In this document: one piece after another, positions 36,772-44,832 of the stretch
Layout: every line of letters begins with the position of its first letter
How positions within the stretch are numbered: position 1 is the stretch's first letter
Assembly: GCF_016598775.1 (NCBI RefSeq)
Contig: NZ_CP066802.1
Location: 1 to 64,000, forward strand
DNA length: 64,000 bases
From: Actinomyces weissii
GTDB taxonomy: Bacteria > Actinomycetota > Actinomycetes > Actinomycetales > Actinomycetaceae
Direction: 5' to 3'
The notes under the pieces: generated by a model
The model's input: the letters and a program-made list of their open reading frames with translations, nothing else
Told to the model about the DNA's origin: nothing
Database searches by the model: none
Program-made: the position numbers and the translations under genes

Positions 36772-39700
36772 TTGTCCTCGGTGCCCTGCCCCATGCTGCT
36801 CGCCGCTGGAATCACCACCGGCGCCGCCTTGCTGCTACCCGCCACGGCCAACGCGGAGGAGGTTACGCCTCAGCCTGAGAGCCCCGCAGCCGTAGCTAGC
36901 GAGCAGGCCGCTGCAGAGGCCACCCCCGCCAGGTCTGCTGCTGAGCAGGCTGAAGCCGTCGCCCAGGCTGCTGAGAAGGAGGCCGCGAAGGTCGCCGAAC
37001 AGGCCCAGGCGGCCCTGAAGGAGGCCCAGGATGCCTCGCAGGAGACGGCGCGGGACGCCGCCCAGGCTGAGGGGACCGGCGCGGAGCTGGCCAAGGCCCA
37101 GCAGGACGCTGCCGCTGCGGACCGCAACGCTGCCGGACTGGACCAGGAGACCCTCAACCAGTCCGCTGCGGAGGCCAGGCAGGCTGCCGACAGTGTCCTG
37201 GAGGCCCAGAAGGCCCAGGAGTCCGCCCACGCCCAGGCCACGCAGGCGCTGGAGGCCAAGGACCAGGCGGAGAAGCAGGCCCTGGAGGCCAGGCAGGACG
37301 TGCAGGACGCGCAGGCGGCCCAGGGCGCCGCCGACGCCGCCGTAGCGCAAGCCGGCAAGGAGAAGGACGCGGCCGAGGCCGCTCGGGACCTGCTGGCCTC
37401 TAACACCGAGGCCGCCATCAAGCAGGCTGAGGCCGCCCTGGCCCTTGCCCAGGAGGAGACCGGGAAGGCGTCCAGGCTCCTGCAGGACGGCCAGGAGGGC
37501 GTGGCCCAGGCCGCCCAGGACGTGGCTGAGGCCCAGGAGAAGGAGCGCCAGGCCCAGGCTGAGGAGCAGGCTGCTGCAGGAGCCGTGGAGCAGGCCCGGA
37601 AGCAGTCTGAGCAGGCCCAGGCTGGCGTAGAGACGGCTAACCAGGGCGTGGCCGGGGCCCAGGCCGGGGTGGTGGCCAAGGAGCAGGCACTCAAGCAGGC
37701 TGAGCAGGCTGAGGAGCAGGCGCGCCAGGCCCAGGCCGAGGCCATGCAGGAGGTCCCCCGGCGCGGGAGCCTGGTGGCCGAGGCCGCGGAGGAGCTGAAG
37801 GCCGCCAAGGAGGCCGCCAAGGATGCCCTGGCGGCTTACGCCAAGGGCTCGTTAGGCTTCTTTGAGAAGCGTGGATCCACTAAGGCGGTGGAGGTACTGA
37901 CCAAGAGCCGTTCAGGGGAGGACGGTAAGCCCTTCCGTGAGTCCACGGTCCTGGGTGCTGACGGTGACGCCACCAGCCTGGAGAACATGCGGTTGGCCCT
38001 GCAAGGGATCCGTCGTGCCCAGGTGCTGACTGCGCCCACCGGGCTGGAGCCTTTGACGGTCTCTGACGCCCTGATGGCTGCCTCCCAGGTGTATGCGAAC
38101 TGGCACTCCGCGCAGAACCGTGTGGGGGAGCGCACCCCCGCCAACAGCAACGAGCCTGCGCTGAACACCAGCGCGGACAACCGCACCAAGACGCCTGACC
38201 CGGTTGTCGCCGTGGAGCGCTGGTACGCGCAGAAGAAGATCTGGGACCAGGCAGTCCGCTCAGGCAGGGTCGACTCTGACGACCTGCTGAACATGGATGA
38301 GCTTCGCAAGAAGGACCCTGACCTGTACGGTCAGGTCAAGGACTACCTGAACATGGTTAGGGGTGACTTCGCCTCTACTGGGATGGCGGTGTCCACCGTA
38401 AAGGGGCGCGGCGTATCGGTCATGGCCTGGGCGGACCTCCAGTACCTGTATGACCTGGGCCCTGCGGAGAAGGACAGCGGCCTGGCCCTGGACGCCTACG
38501 AGAAGGCGTTCATGGACTACTACAACCAGGTCAAGTCCGCCCGGGACGAGGCCCAGAAGAAGATCGACGCGGCCCAGAAGAAGCTTGAGGCTGCTCAGGA
38601 GGCGGTGGCCCAGGCCCAGGACCTTCTTGAGCAGGCCAAGGCGACCCTGCTCGCCAAGCAGCAGGATACTGCCCAGGCCCGTGCCGACCTGGCTGCCGCC
38701 CAGCAGGGCCTGGCTGCCGCCCAGCGCCAGGCTGAGGCTGCACAGACCGTCCGTAAGGAGGCCGCCGCCGACCTTGAGCAGGCCCAGCAGGCCCAGGCCC
38801 TCAAGCAGGAGGCTGTCAAGCAGGCTGCGGCTGGCACCGCCACGGCCCGGCAGAAGGTGCGCGAGGCCGAGGCCCTTGTCAGCTCACTCCAGCAGGCCTT
38901 TGAGCAGGCGCTGGGGGCGGAGGGGCAGGCCTCCAAGAACCTGGAGAAGATCCGGTCCGGTGAGGCTCTGCGTGAGGCCCAGCAGCGGGTAGACGCGGCA
39001 GAGGCAGCCCTGGGCAAGGCCCAGGAGGGGGCGGCGGCCGCCGCCAAGAAGGTAGGCACCGCCCAGCAGGCCCTGGCGCAGGCCCAGACCAAGGTGGAGC
39101 AGGCCACGGCCGCCGCGGCCACGGCCCTGGGCCACCGTGCGGAGGCGGACGCCTCCCTCCGCACCGCCGGTGAGCAGCTGCGAGAGGCTGAGGCCAAGCT
39201 CCAGCGTCAGCGCAGCCTGCTGGAGGCCAAGGAGCAGGCGCACAAGGTGCTTGACACGGCGCAGGCCGCCCACGACGGCGCACAGCGCACCCTGACCGCC
39301 TCCCGTCAGCGCCTGGCCGCCGCCATCGGCTCCCAGGCCTACGACGACGCCGGGTCCGCGGTCCTGCAGGCCCTGGCCAAGGACCTGGCCGTAGTGGTCC
39401 ACCAGGAGGCCTTGGACAAGGGCTTCCCCGACCAGCGGTTCCCCCTGCTGGTGAAGGTCTACAGCAACGCACGCAGCGCCCAGCAGGTGGCGGCCGCCGC
39501 CCGCCTGGCCGCCGAGAAGCTGGCAGGCCAGGGAGGGTCAGGGAAGCCGGGCCAGCAGGCTCCCGGCCAGGTCGCTCCGGAGGGCATGCAGCCGCCGGTG
39601 GCTCCGGAGGGCAAGCAGCCGCCGGCTGGTCCGCAGGTCTCTGACATCCACATCCACGTGGACGGCCAGGGCCGGGTGCGCCAGGAGAGCCTGCCGCAGT

Positions 39701-39843
39701 ACCAGCCTCGCCACCGGGCCCAGTCCCAGGCGGCCGCCCCGGAGCTGGCCCGTACCGGTGCTGGCGCTGAGACCCTGCTGCCCCTGGCCGGTGGCCTGGT
39801 GCTAGCGGGCTCGGTCCTGGCACGTCGTCGCCAGCGCTCCTGA
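36772..39843 (+). CDS. LAXTG-anchored coiled-coil surface protein with a central CAP-like domain
   Basis: The 1023-residue product has a hydrophobic secretion segment (LLAAGITTGAALLLPATANA) and a long Ala/Gln/Glu/Lys coiled coil (about 30-360). A globular region (about 365-600) has CAP/SCP-like traits (MRLALQGIRRAQVL, LTVSDALMAASQVYANW, VERWYAQKKIWD). A second coiled coil (590-880), a Pro/Gly/Gln spacer and the anchor LARTG (992-996) with a membrane helix and RRRQRS tail follow. The architecture resembles SEC10/PgrA-type surface proteins. The class E sortase at 18 kb is a plausible anchoring enzyme. The start is uncertain: TTG 36772, GTG 36781 and ATG 36793 all give a signal peptide lacking basic residues. 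Confidence 0.82.
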   Translation: MSSVPCPMLLAAGITTGAALLLPATANAEEVTPQPESPAAVASEQAAAEATPARSAAEQAEAVAQAAEKEAAKVAEQAQAALKEAQDASQETARDAAQAEGTGAELAKAQQDAAAADRNAAGLDQETLNQSAAEARQAADSVLEAQKAQESAHAQATQALEAKDQAEKQALEARQDVQDAQAAQGAADAAVAQAGKEKDAAEAARDLLASNTEAAIKQAEAALALAQEETGKASRLLQDGQEGVAQAAQDVAEAQEKERQAQAEEQAAAGAVEQARKQSEQAQAGVETANQGVAGAQAGVVAKEQALKQAEQAEEQARQAQAEAMQEVPRRGSLVAEAAEELKAAKEAAKDALAAYAKGSLGFFEKRGSTKAVEVLTKSRSGEDGKPFRESTVLGADGDATSLENMRLALQGIRRAQVLTAPTGLEPLTVSDALMAASQVYANWHSAQNRVGERTPANSNEPALNTSADNRTKTPDPVVAVERWYAQKKIWDQAVRSGRVDSDDLLNMDELRKKDPDLYGQVKDYLNMVRGDFASTGMAVSTVKGRGVSVMAWADLQYLYDLGPAEKDSGLALDAYEKAFMDYYNQVKSARDEAQKKIDAAQKKLEAAQEAVAQAQDLLEQAKATLLAKQQDTAQARADLAAAQQGLAAAQRQAEAAQTVRKEAAADLEQAQQAQALKQEAVKQAAAGTATARQKVREAEALVSSLQQAFEQALGAEGQASKNLEKIRSGEALREAQQRVDAAEAALGKAQEGAAAAAKKVGTAQQALAQAQTKVEQATAAAATALGHRAEADASLRTAGEQLREAEAKLQRQRSLLEAKEQAHKVLDTAQAAHDGAQRTLTASRQRLAAAIGSQAYDDAGSAVLQALAKDLAVVVHQEALDKGFPDQRFPLLVKVYSNARSAQQVAAAARLAAEKLAGQGGSGKPGQQAPGQVAPEGMQPPVAPEGKQPPAGPQVSDIHIHVDGQGRVRQESLPQYQPRHRAQSQAAAPELARTGAGAETLLPLAGGLVLAGSVLARRRQRS

Positions 39844-39866
39844 GCACGGCAGGGACCTGACCGGAA

Positions 39867-39910
39867 GCCGGGAGGCTGGGTGCCAGATCTGTGGCACCCA
39901 GCCTCCCGGC
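39867..39910 (+). terminator. Terminator of the surface protein gene
   Basis: A perfect 19-bp inverted repeat (GCCGGGAGGCTGGGTGCCA and its complement) with a 6-nt loop begins 24 bp after the stop codon. Confidence 0.8.
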
Positions 39911-40082
39911 GTACCCGGTGGTGGAGACCACCCCCGGCCTGGGTGAGGGTGCGAGATGGTCTCCGAGCGTGCCGTAGACCGGTCCCACCGTGTTGGGCCT
40001 GGGTGCCGGTGCGCCTGCGGCGGCTGCGGTCGGCTGCCGGACCAGTAGGCGCCCGGGGGCCCGGTTCTGCTTAGAGTTGGGT

Positions 40083-41168
40083 ATGCGCGTGCACAACTTC
40101 TCCGCCGGACCCGCCCAGCTGCCTCTGCCCGTCCTGGAGCAGGCGGCGGCTGAGCTGCCTGAGTGGCGTTCGGGCATGAGCGTCCTGGAGGCCTCCCACC
40201 GGGGACCGGACTTCATGGCCTGTGCCGCCGACGCTGAGGCCACCATGCGCCGTCTGGCAGGGGTGCCGGCGCACTACCGGGTGCTCTTCCTGCAGGGCGG
40301 GGCCACCGGGCAGTTCGCCGCCATCCCCATGAACCTCACCGCGCGGGCAGACACAGTGGCCTTCATCCGTACCGGCCAGTGGTCCAGGAAGGCCGCCGTC
40401 GAGGCCGCTCGCATGGGGGTGGAGGTGCGGCTGGTCGCTGACGAGGCCGCCAGCTCCTACACCACCACCCCTGAGCCGGGCTCCTTCACCGTGCCCGCAG
40501 GTGCCAAGTACCTGTACTACTGCGCCAACGAGACCATTGGCGGCGTCACCATGCCCTACGTGCCCGCTGCCGAGGCCGCCGGAGTGCCCCTGGTAGCGGA
40601 CTTCTCCTCCATGTACCTGTCCCGGCCCCTGGAGGTAGAGAGCTTCGGGGTGGTGTTCGGGGGCGCCCAGAAGAACCTGGGCCCGGCGGGCCTCACGGTA
40701 GTGATCGTGCGTGAGGACCTGCTCGGACGCGCCCGCCCGGACGTGCCCCTCGTGTGGGACTGGCAGGCTATGGCGGACAACGACTCCATGCTGAACACCC
40801 CACCCACCTTCTCCATATACCTGTTTGGCCTGGTCCTGCACTGGATCGAGGACACCGGTGGACTGGCCGCCATGGGAGAGCGCAACGACGCCCAGGCCCA
40901 GCGGCTCTACGACGCCATCGACGCCTCCGGCTTCTACGCCAACCCCGTGGAGAAGCGCTCCCGTTCCGCCATGAACATCCCCTTCACCCTGGCCGACCCC
41001 GCCCTGGACGCCGAGTTCCTGGCCGGGGCCAGCGCCGCCGGGCTCATGAACCTCAAGGGACACCGCTCCGTGGGCGGAATGCGGGCCTCCCTGTACAACG
41101 CCATGACTGACGAGGGCGTCACCGCCCTGATCGACTACATGACCGAGTTCGAGCGTACCCGCGCCTGA
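40083..41168 (+). CDS. serC: Phosphoserine aminotransferase
   Basis: Converts 3-phosphohydroxypyruvate and glutamate to phosphoserine in serine synthesis and acts with PLP. The 361-residue product begins MRVHNFSAGPAQLPLPVLEQ and has LFLQGGATGQFAAIPMNL for cofactor phosphate binding and the Schiff-base Lys197 in FGGAQKNLGPAG. The ATG at 40083 is chosen because the family N-terminus begins there; the extension to 39990 is unsupported and crosses low-similarity sequence. serA follows after 10 bp, so the two steps are co-transcribed. Confidence 0.95.
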   Translation: MRVHNFSAGPAQLPLPVLEQAAAELPEWRSGMSVLEASHRGPDFMACAADAEATMRRLAGVPAHYRVLFLQGGATGQFAAIPMNLTARADTVAFIRTGQWSRKAAVEAARMGVEVRLVADEAASSYTTTPEPGSFTVPAGAKYLYYCANETIGGVTMPYVPAAEAAGVPLVADFSSMYLSRPLEVESFGVVFGGAQKNLGPAGLTVVIVREDLLGRARPDVPLVWDWQAMADNDSMLNTPPTFSIYLFGLVLHWIEDTGGLAAMGERNDAQAQRLYDAIDASGFYANPVEKRSRSAMNIPFTLADPALDAEFLAGASAAGLMNLKGHRSVGGMRASLYNAMTDEGVTALIDYMTEFERTRA

Positions 41169-41178
41169 GAGGAAGACC

Positions 41179-42372
41179 ATGACCCCCGCCCCCGCCCAGC
41201 GTTTCCGCGTACGCACCCTCAACGCCATCTCCGGCACCGGCCTGACCCGCCTGCCCGCCGAGCTCTACGAGGTGGGGGACGCCGTCGAGCAGCCCCACGC
41301 CCTGCTGCTGCGCTCCGCCCGCCTGCACGACACCCCCGTGCCGGAGTCGGTGCTGGCGGTGGCCCGGGCCGGGGCGGGCACCAACAACATCCCCGTGGAG
41401 TCCCTGACCGAGCGCGGTGTCCCCGTGTTCAACACCCCCGGCGCCAACGCCAACGCCGTCAAGGAGCTGGTGCTTGCGGGCCTGTTCATCGCCTCCCGCA
41501 ACCTGATCCCCGCGGCCCGTTTCGCCCACACCCTGGAGGGGGACGACGCCGCTATCGCCCGGGCCGTGGAGGCAGGCAAGAAGCAGTTCGTGGGCTTTGA
41601 GCTGCCGGGCAGGACCCTGGGGGTGATCGGCCTGGGGGCCATCGGGGTGCAGGTGGCCAACGCCGCCCTGGGCCTGGGGCTCAAGGTGGTGGGATTCGAC
41701 CCGGCCATCAGCGTGGACCACGCCTGGATGCTCTCCGCCGAGGTGCAGCGGGCCCATAGCATCGAGGAGGTCTTCAAGCGTGCCGACATCCTGACCGTGC
41801 ACGTGCCCCTGGTTGAGGCCACCCGCGGCCTGGTCTCCACCCAGCGCCTGGCCCTCATGCGCCACAGTGCCGTGATCCTGAACTTCGCGCGCGCCGAGAT
41901 CGTGGACGAGCCCGCCATCGTCTCCGCCCTGGACCAGGGCTACCTGGCCGGTTACGTCTGCGACTTCCCCTCCACGGCGGTGCACAAGCACCCCAAGTGC
42001 ATCTCCCTGCCGCACCTGGGGGCCTCCACCAAGGAGGCTGAGCGCAACTGTGCCGTCATGGCGGTGGACCAGCTGCGCGGCTTCCTGGAGGAGGGGCAGG
42101 TGCGCAACTCGGTGAACTTCCCGGAGGCGGTCATGGACCGGGAGGAAGGTACCCACCGGCTGGTGATCGTCAACCGCAACGTGCCCAACATGGTCGGCCA
42201 GGTCTCCACCCTGGTGGCCCAGCACGGCCAGAACATCGCCAACCTGCTCAACCGCTCCCGCGGCGGCCTGGCCGTCACCCTGGTGGACATCGACGGGCAG
42301 GTGGACCCTGGGCTGTGCGCGGAGATTAGGGCCATCGACGGCGTCCTGTCCGCCCGCCTGATCCCTGCCTGA
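41179..42372 (+). CDS. serA: D-3-phosphoglycerate dehydrogenase with ACT domain
   Basis: Catalyses the first committed step of serine biosynthesis, oxidising 3-phosphoglycerate with NAD. The 397-residue product has the Rossmann motif GLGAIGVQVAN near residue 155, the substrate-binding RAGAGTNNIP, and a C-terminal ACT domain (about 325-397, LVIVNRNVPNMVGQVSTLVA) that usually mediates serine feedback. It lacks the intervening domain of the long mycobacterial SerA. It is co-transcribed with serC. A long palindrome begins 53 bp after its stop. Confidence 0.95.
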   Translation: MTPAPAQRFRVRTLNAISGTGLTRLPAELYEVGDAVEQPHALLLRSARLHDTPVPESVLAVARAGAGTNNIPVESLTERGVPVFNTPGANANAVKELVLAGLFIASRNLIPAARFAHTLEGDDAAIARAVEAGKKQFVGFELPGRTLGVIGLGAIGVQVANAALGLGLKVVGFDPAISVDHAWMLSAEVQRAHSIEEVFKRADILTVHVPLVEATRGLVSTQRLALMRHSAVILNFARAEIVDEPAIVSALDQGYLAGYVCDFPSTAVHKHPKCISLPHLGASTKEAERNCAVMAVDQLRGFLEEGQVRNSVNFPEAVMDREEGTHRLVIVNRNVPNMVGQVSTLVAQHGQNIANLLNRSRGGLAVTLVDIDGQVDPGLCAEIRAIDGVLSARLIPA

Positions 42373-42425
42373 TCCCTGCCTGATCCCTGCCGGACCGCGC
42401 CTTATCGCGCCCCCCTGCGCCCCAT

Positions 42426-42484
42426 TTGTGCATTTTGGCTTGACTGGTGCCGAATTCCGGCACCAGTCAAGCCAAAATGCACAA
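42426..42484. repeat. Long perfect palindrome, family copy 2
   Basis: Two 27-bp arms (42426-42452 and 42458-42484) pair perfectly around a 5-nt loop. The outer segment TTGTGCATTT and the GGTGC/GCACC core match the palindrome at 17269-17331, and both copies are followed by AGTCGGGG. Inner arm bases differ between copies but stay complementary. It sits between serA and the MFS gene, where it could also end serA transcription. Confidence 0.8.
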
Positions 42485-42503
42485 GTCGGGGGAGGATGGG
42501 CCG

Positions 42504-43802
42504 GTGCGACTGGTGGACGACCTCAAGGACCTGGTGCAGCTGCCCGGCTTCCGGCGCCTGCTCACCGTGCGTCTGGCAGGCCAGACCGGGGACGGGCTGG
42601 TGCAGGCCGGACTAGCCACCCTCTTCTTCTTCCACCCCCAGAACATGACCACCGCAGCCGGGGTGGCGGGAGCCCTGGTGGTCCTGCTGCTGCCCTTCTG
42701 CCTGGTAGGGCCCTTCACCGGTCCCTTCATCGACCGCTGGCGACGCCGTCAGACCCTGGTGGGCGGCAACCTGCTGCGGGCGGCCCTGGCCGGGCTGGCC
42801 GCCCTGGTGCTGGGCCTGTGGGGCACCGGCGCCACGATCTACCTGCTCGCCCTGGTGGTCCTGGGGGTGAACCGTTTCCTGCTGGCGGTCCTGTCCGCCA
42901 GCCTGCCCCAGGTGGTGGACGCCCGCCGCCTGCTCACCGCCAACTCCCTGGTGCCCAGCCTGGGCGGGGTGGCCATCGTGCTGGGGGCCGCCGTCGGTCT
43001 GGTGCTGCGCCTGCTCCTACCTGCCGGACTGGCGCAGGACACCGCCAGCCTGCTGGTGGCCGCCCTGCTCTACGGTGGGGCCGCCGCCGCCGGCACCCGC
43101 CTGGGTCGTGACGAGCTGGGGCCGCAGTACCCGGCCGCAGGCTCCCTGGCCGCCGCCCTGTCCCACGTCGGCAGCGACCTGGCAGCCGCCGTCAGGCACC
43201 TGGTGACCCGGCGCAGCCCCGCCCTGGCGCTGGGCACCATGGCCGGGCACCGCTTCGTGTACGGCATAGAGCTGGTCACGATCATCCTGGCCTCCCGCAA
43301 CCTCCTAGCCCCTGGGGACGCCGACCAGGGACTGCTGGTCTTCGGCTCCCTCATGGGGGCGCTGGTGGCCGGGCACGGCCTGGCGGTGGTGCTCACGCCC
43401 TTGGCCCAGGAGCGCCTTACGCCCCCGGCCTGGGTGGTGACCTGCCTGCTGGGCGGCAGCCTGGGCCAGCTGCTGCTGGTCGCCAGCCACGAGCAGCACC
43501 TGATGACGGCGGGGCTGGTGGTCTTTGGTGCCGGGGTGCAGGGCGCCAAGATCGCGGTGGACACGATCGTGCAGCGGGACACGGCCGACGCCTACCGGGG
43601 GCGCGCCTTCAGTATCTACGACGTCCTGTTCAACACCGCTGAGTGCCTGGCCGCCGGGGTGGCGGTGCTGGTCATGCCCGCCGTGGGCTGGTCGCGCACC
43701 CTCCAGACGGCTCTGCTGCTGCTCGTGTGGGCCCTGGCCGTGGGCTACTGGCGCCAGGTCCAGGCAAGCAGGCCCGCGGGGCTTGACCCTAACGCGGCGT
43801 GA
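42504..43802 (+). CDS. MFS transporter
   Basis: The 432-residue membrane protein has about eleven to twelve helices, an early DRWRRRQTLVGGNLLRA loop (the MFS motif A position) and a late IVQRDTADAYRGRAFSIYD segment typical of the enterobactin-exporter/drug-efflux-like MFS branch. The GTG at 42504 follows GGAGG; the longer frame (from 42447) would start inside the palindrome and is rejected. The substrate is unknown, but the TipA-type regulator 42 bp downstream suggests drug or peptide efflux. Confidence 0.85.
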   Translation: MRLVDDLKDLVQLPGFRRLLTVRLAGQTGDGLVQAGLATLFFFHPQNMTTAAGVAGALVVLLLPFCLVGPFTGPFIDRWRRRQTLVGGNLLRAALAGLAALVLGLWGTGATIYLLALVVLGVNRFLLAVLSASLPQVVDARRLLTANSLVPSLGGVAIVLGAAVGLVLRLLLPAGLAQDTASLLVAALLYGGAAAAGTRLGRDELGPQYPAAGSLAAALSHVGSDLAAAVRHLVTRRSPALALGTMAGHRFVYGIELVTIILASRNLLAPGDADQGLLVFGSLMGALVAGHGLAVVLTPLAQERLTPPAWVVTCLLGGSLGQLLLVASHEQHLMTAGLVVFGAGVQGAKIAVDTIVQRDTADAYRGRAFSIYDVLFNTAECLAAGVAVLVMPAVGWSRTLQTALLLLVWALAVGYWRQVQASRPAGLDPNAA

Positions 43803-43844
43803 GGCACCAGGCTTGGCTGCGTGAGTGATGCACAGGAGGTGACC

Positions 43845-44654
43845 GTGGAGCGCAATCGTGACGACGACGGGCTCCAGCCCCTGACCGTAGGCCAGGTGGC
43901 CGCCCTGGTGGGGGTCAGCGTCAGGACGCTGCACCACTGGGACCAGGTGGGGCTGGTGACGCCGTCGGGGCGCAGCCGGGCAGGCTACCGGCTCTACACG
44001 CCCGCGGACCTGGAGCGCCTGCAGCAGGCCCTCCTGTATCGGGAGACCGGGATGCCCCTGGCCCAGGTGGCTGAGGTGCTGGACAGCCCCGGCACGGACG
44101 CCAGCACGCACCTGGCCCGGCAGCGCGAGCTGCTGGCTGAGCGCATCGCCCACCTGACCCGGATGCTCCGGGCAGTGGACACGATGATGGAGAAGGACAC
44201 CATGGGAGAGAAGCTAACCGCCGCGCAGCGCGCCGAGATCATGGGGGACCAGTGGGACCCCGCCTGGGAGGCCGAGGCGCAGGAGCGCTGGGGCCACACG
44301 GAGGACTGGCGGGTCTCCGCTGAGCGGCTCGCCGCCAAGACCCCGGCCGAGTTCAAGGCGGACAAGGAACGCGTGGAGGCGGTGGAGCGCGAGCTTGCCG
44401 CCGCCCTGGCCGAGGGCGTCCAGCCCGGGTCGCCCCGCGCCAACGCGCTCGCGGAGAAGCACCGGGCCAGCCTGGGCTGGTTCGACGTGACCCACGCCAA
44501 GCAGGTCCTGCTGGCCCGCGGCTACGTCTGCGACCCGCGCTTCAAGCAGCACTACGAGCAGGTCGCCCCCGGCCTGGCCGCCTGGCTCAAGGAGGTGGTG
44601 GAGGCCAACGCCGCCGCCAACGGGGTGGACCTGGATTCCGTCACCTGGGCCTGA
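43845..44654 (+). CDS. MerR family regulator with TipAS drug-binding domain
   Basis: The 269-residue product has an N-terminal MerR helix-turn-helix (LTVGQVAALVGVSVRTLHHW, then GLVTPSGRSRAGYRLY), a dimerisation coiled coil (about 85-125) and a C-terminal TipAS domain (about 140-260, with WGHTEDW and GYVCDPRFKQHYEQVAPGLA). TipA proteins bind thiopeptides and other compounds covalently or tightly and activate transcription. The GTG at 43845 is chosen because AGGAGG lies at 43834-43839. It likely controls the adjacent MFS gene. Confidence 0.9.
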   Translation: MERNRDDDGLQPLTVGQVAALVGVSVRTLHHWDQVGLVTPSGRSRAGYRLYTPADLERLQQALLYRETGMPLAQVAEVLDSPGTDASTHLARQRELLAERIAHLTRMLRAVDTMMEKDTMGEKLTAAQRAEIMGDQWDPAWEAEAQERWGHTEDWRVSAERLAAKTPAEFKADKERVEAVERELAAALAEGVQPGSPRANALAEKHRASLGWFDVTHAKQVLLARGYVCDPRFKQHYEQVAPGLAAWLKEVVEANAAANGVDLDSVTWA

Positions 44655-44665
44655 ACGGCGCGTTC

Positions 44666-44687
44666 TGACACTGGCGGAGGCATAGAG
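44666..44687 (+). repeat. 22-bp motif copy A, beside the MerR gene
   Basis: The sequence contains ACTGGCGGAGGC and ends TAGAG. It matches copy C (47855-47876, opposite strand) at 20 of 22 positions and copy B (47755-47776) at 18. The three copies bracket the P-type ATPase gene. Confidence 0.6.
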
Positions 44688-44706
44688 AGGCCTGCGTTTC
44701 CAAGCA

Positions 44707-44743
44707 GGTAGCCCCCGGTCGGCTCGCCCGGCCGGGGGCTACC
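44707..44743. terminator. Terminator between the merR and P-type ATPase genes
   Basis: GGTAGCCCCCGG pairs with CCGGGGGCTACC over 12 bp with a 13-nt loop, which can itself partly pair. It lies between the convergent MerR and ATPase genes and can serve both. Confidence 0.7.
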
Positions 44744-44832
44744 CGGGGCCTGGGTGACCCGACGGCGGGGCGGGCAGGGGGGACCGCGCCCGCCGACATT
44801 CTGGGCTGGCGGCGGGGCCAGCCCCGCCCCGC

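Noticed and set aside
38879..40246. 455-residue minus-strand frame opposite the surface protein and serC
   Set aside because: Antisense shadow crossing two real genes and a terminator; Pro/Gly/Arg-rich with no domain.
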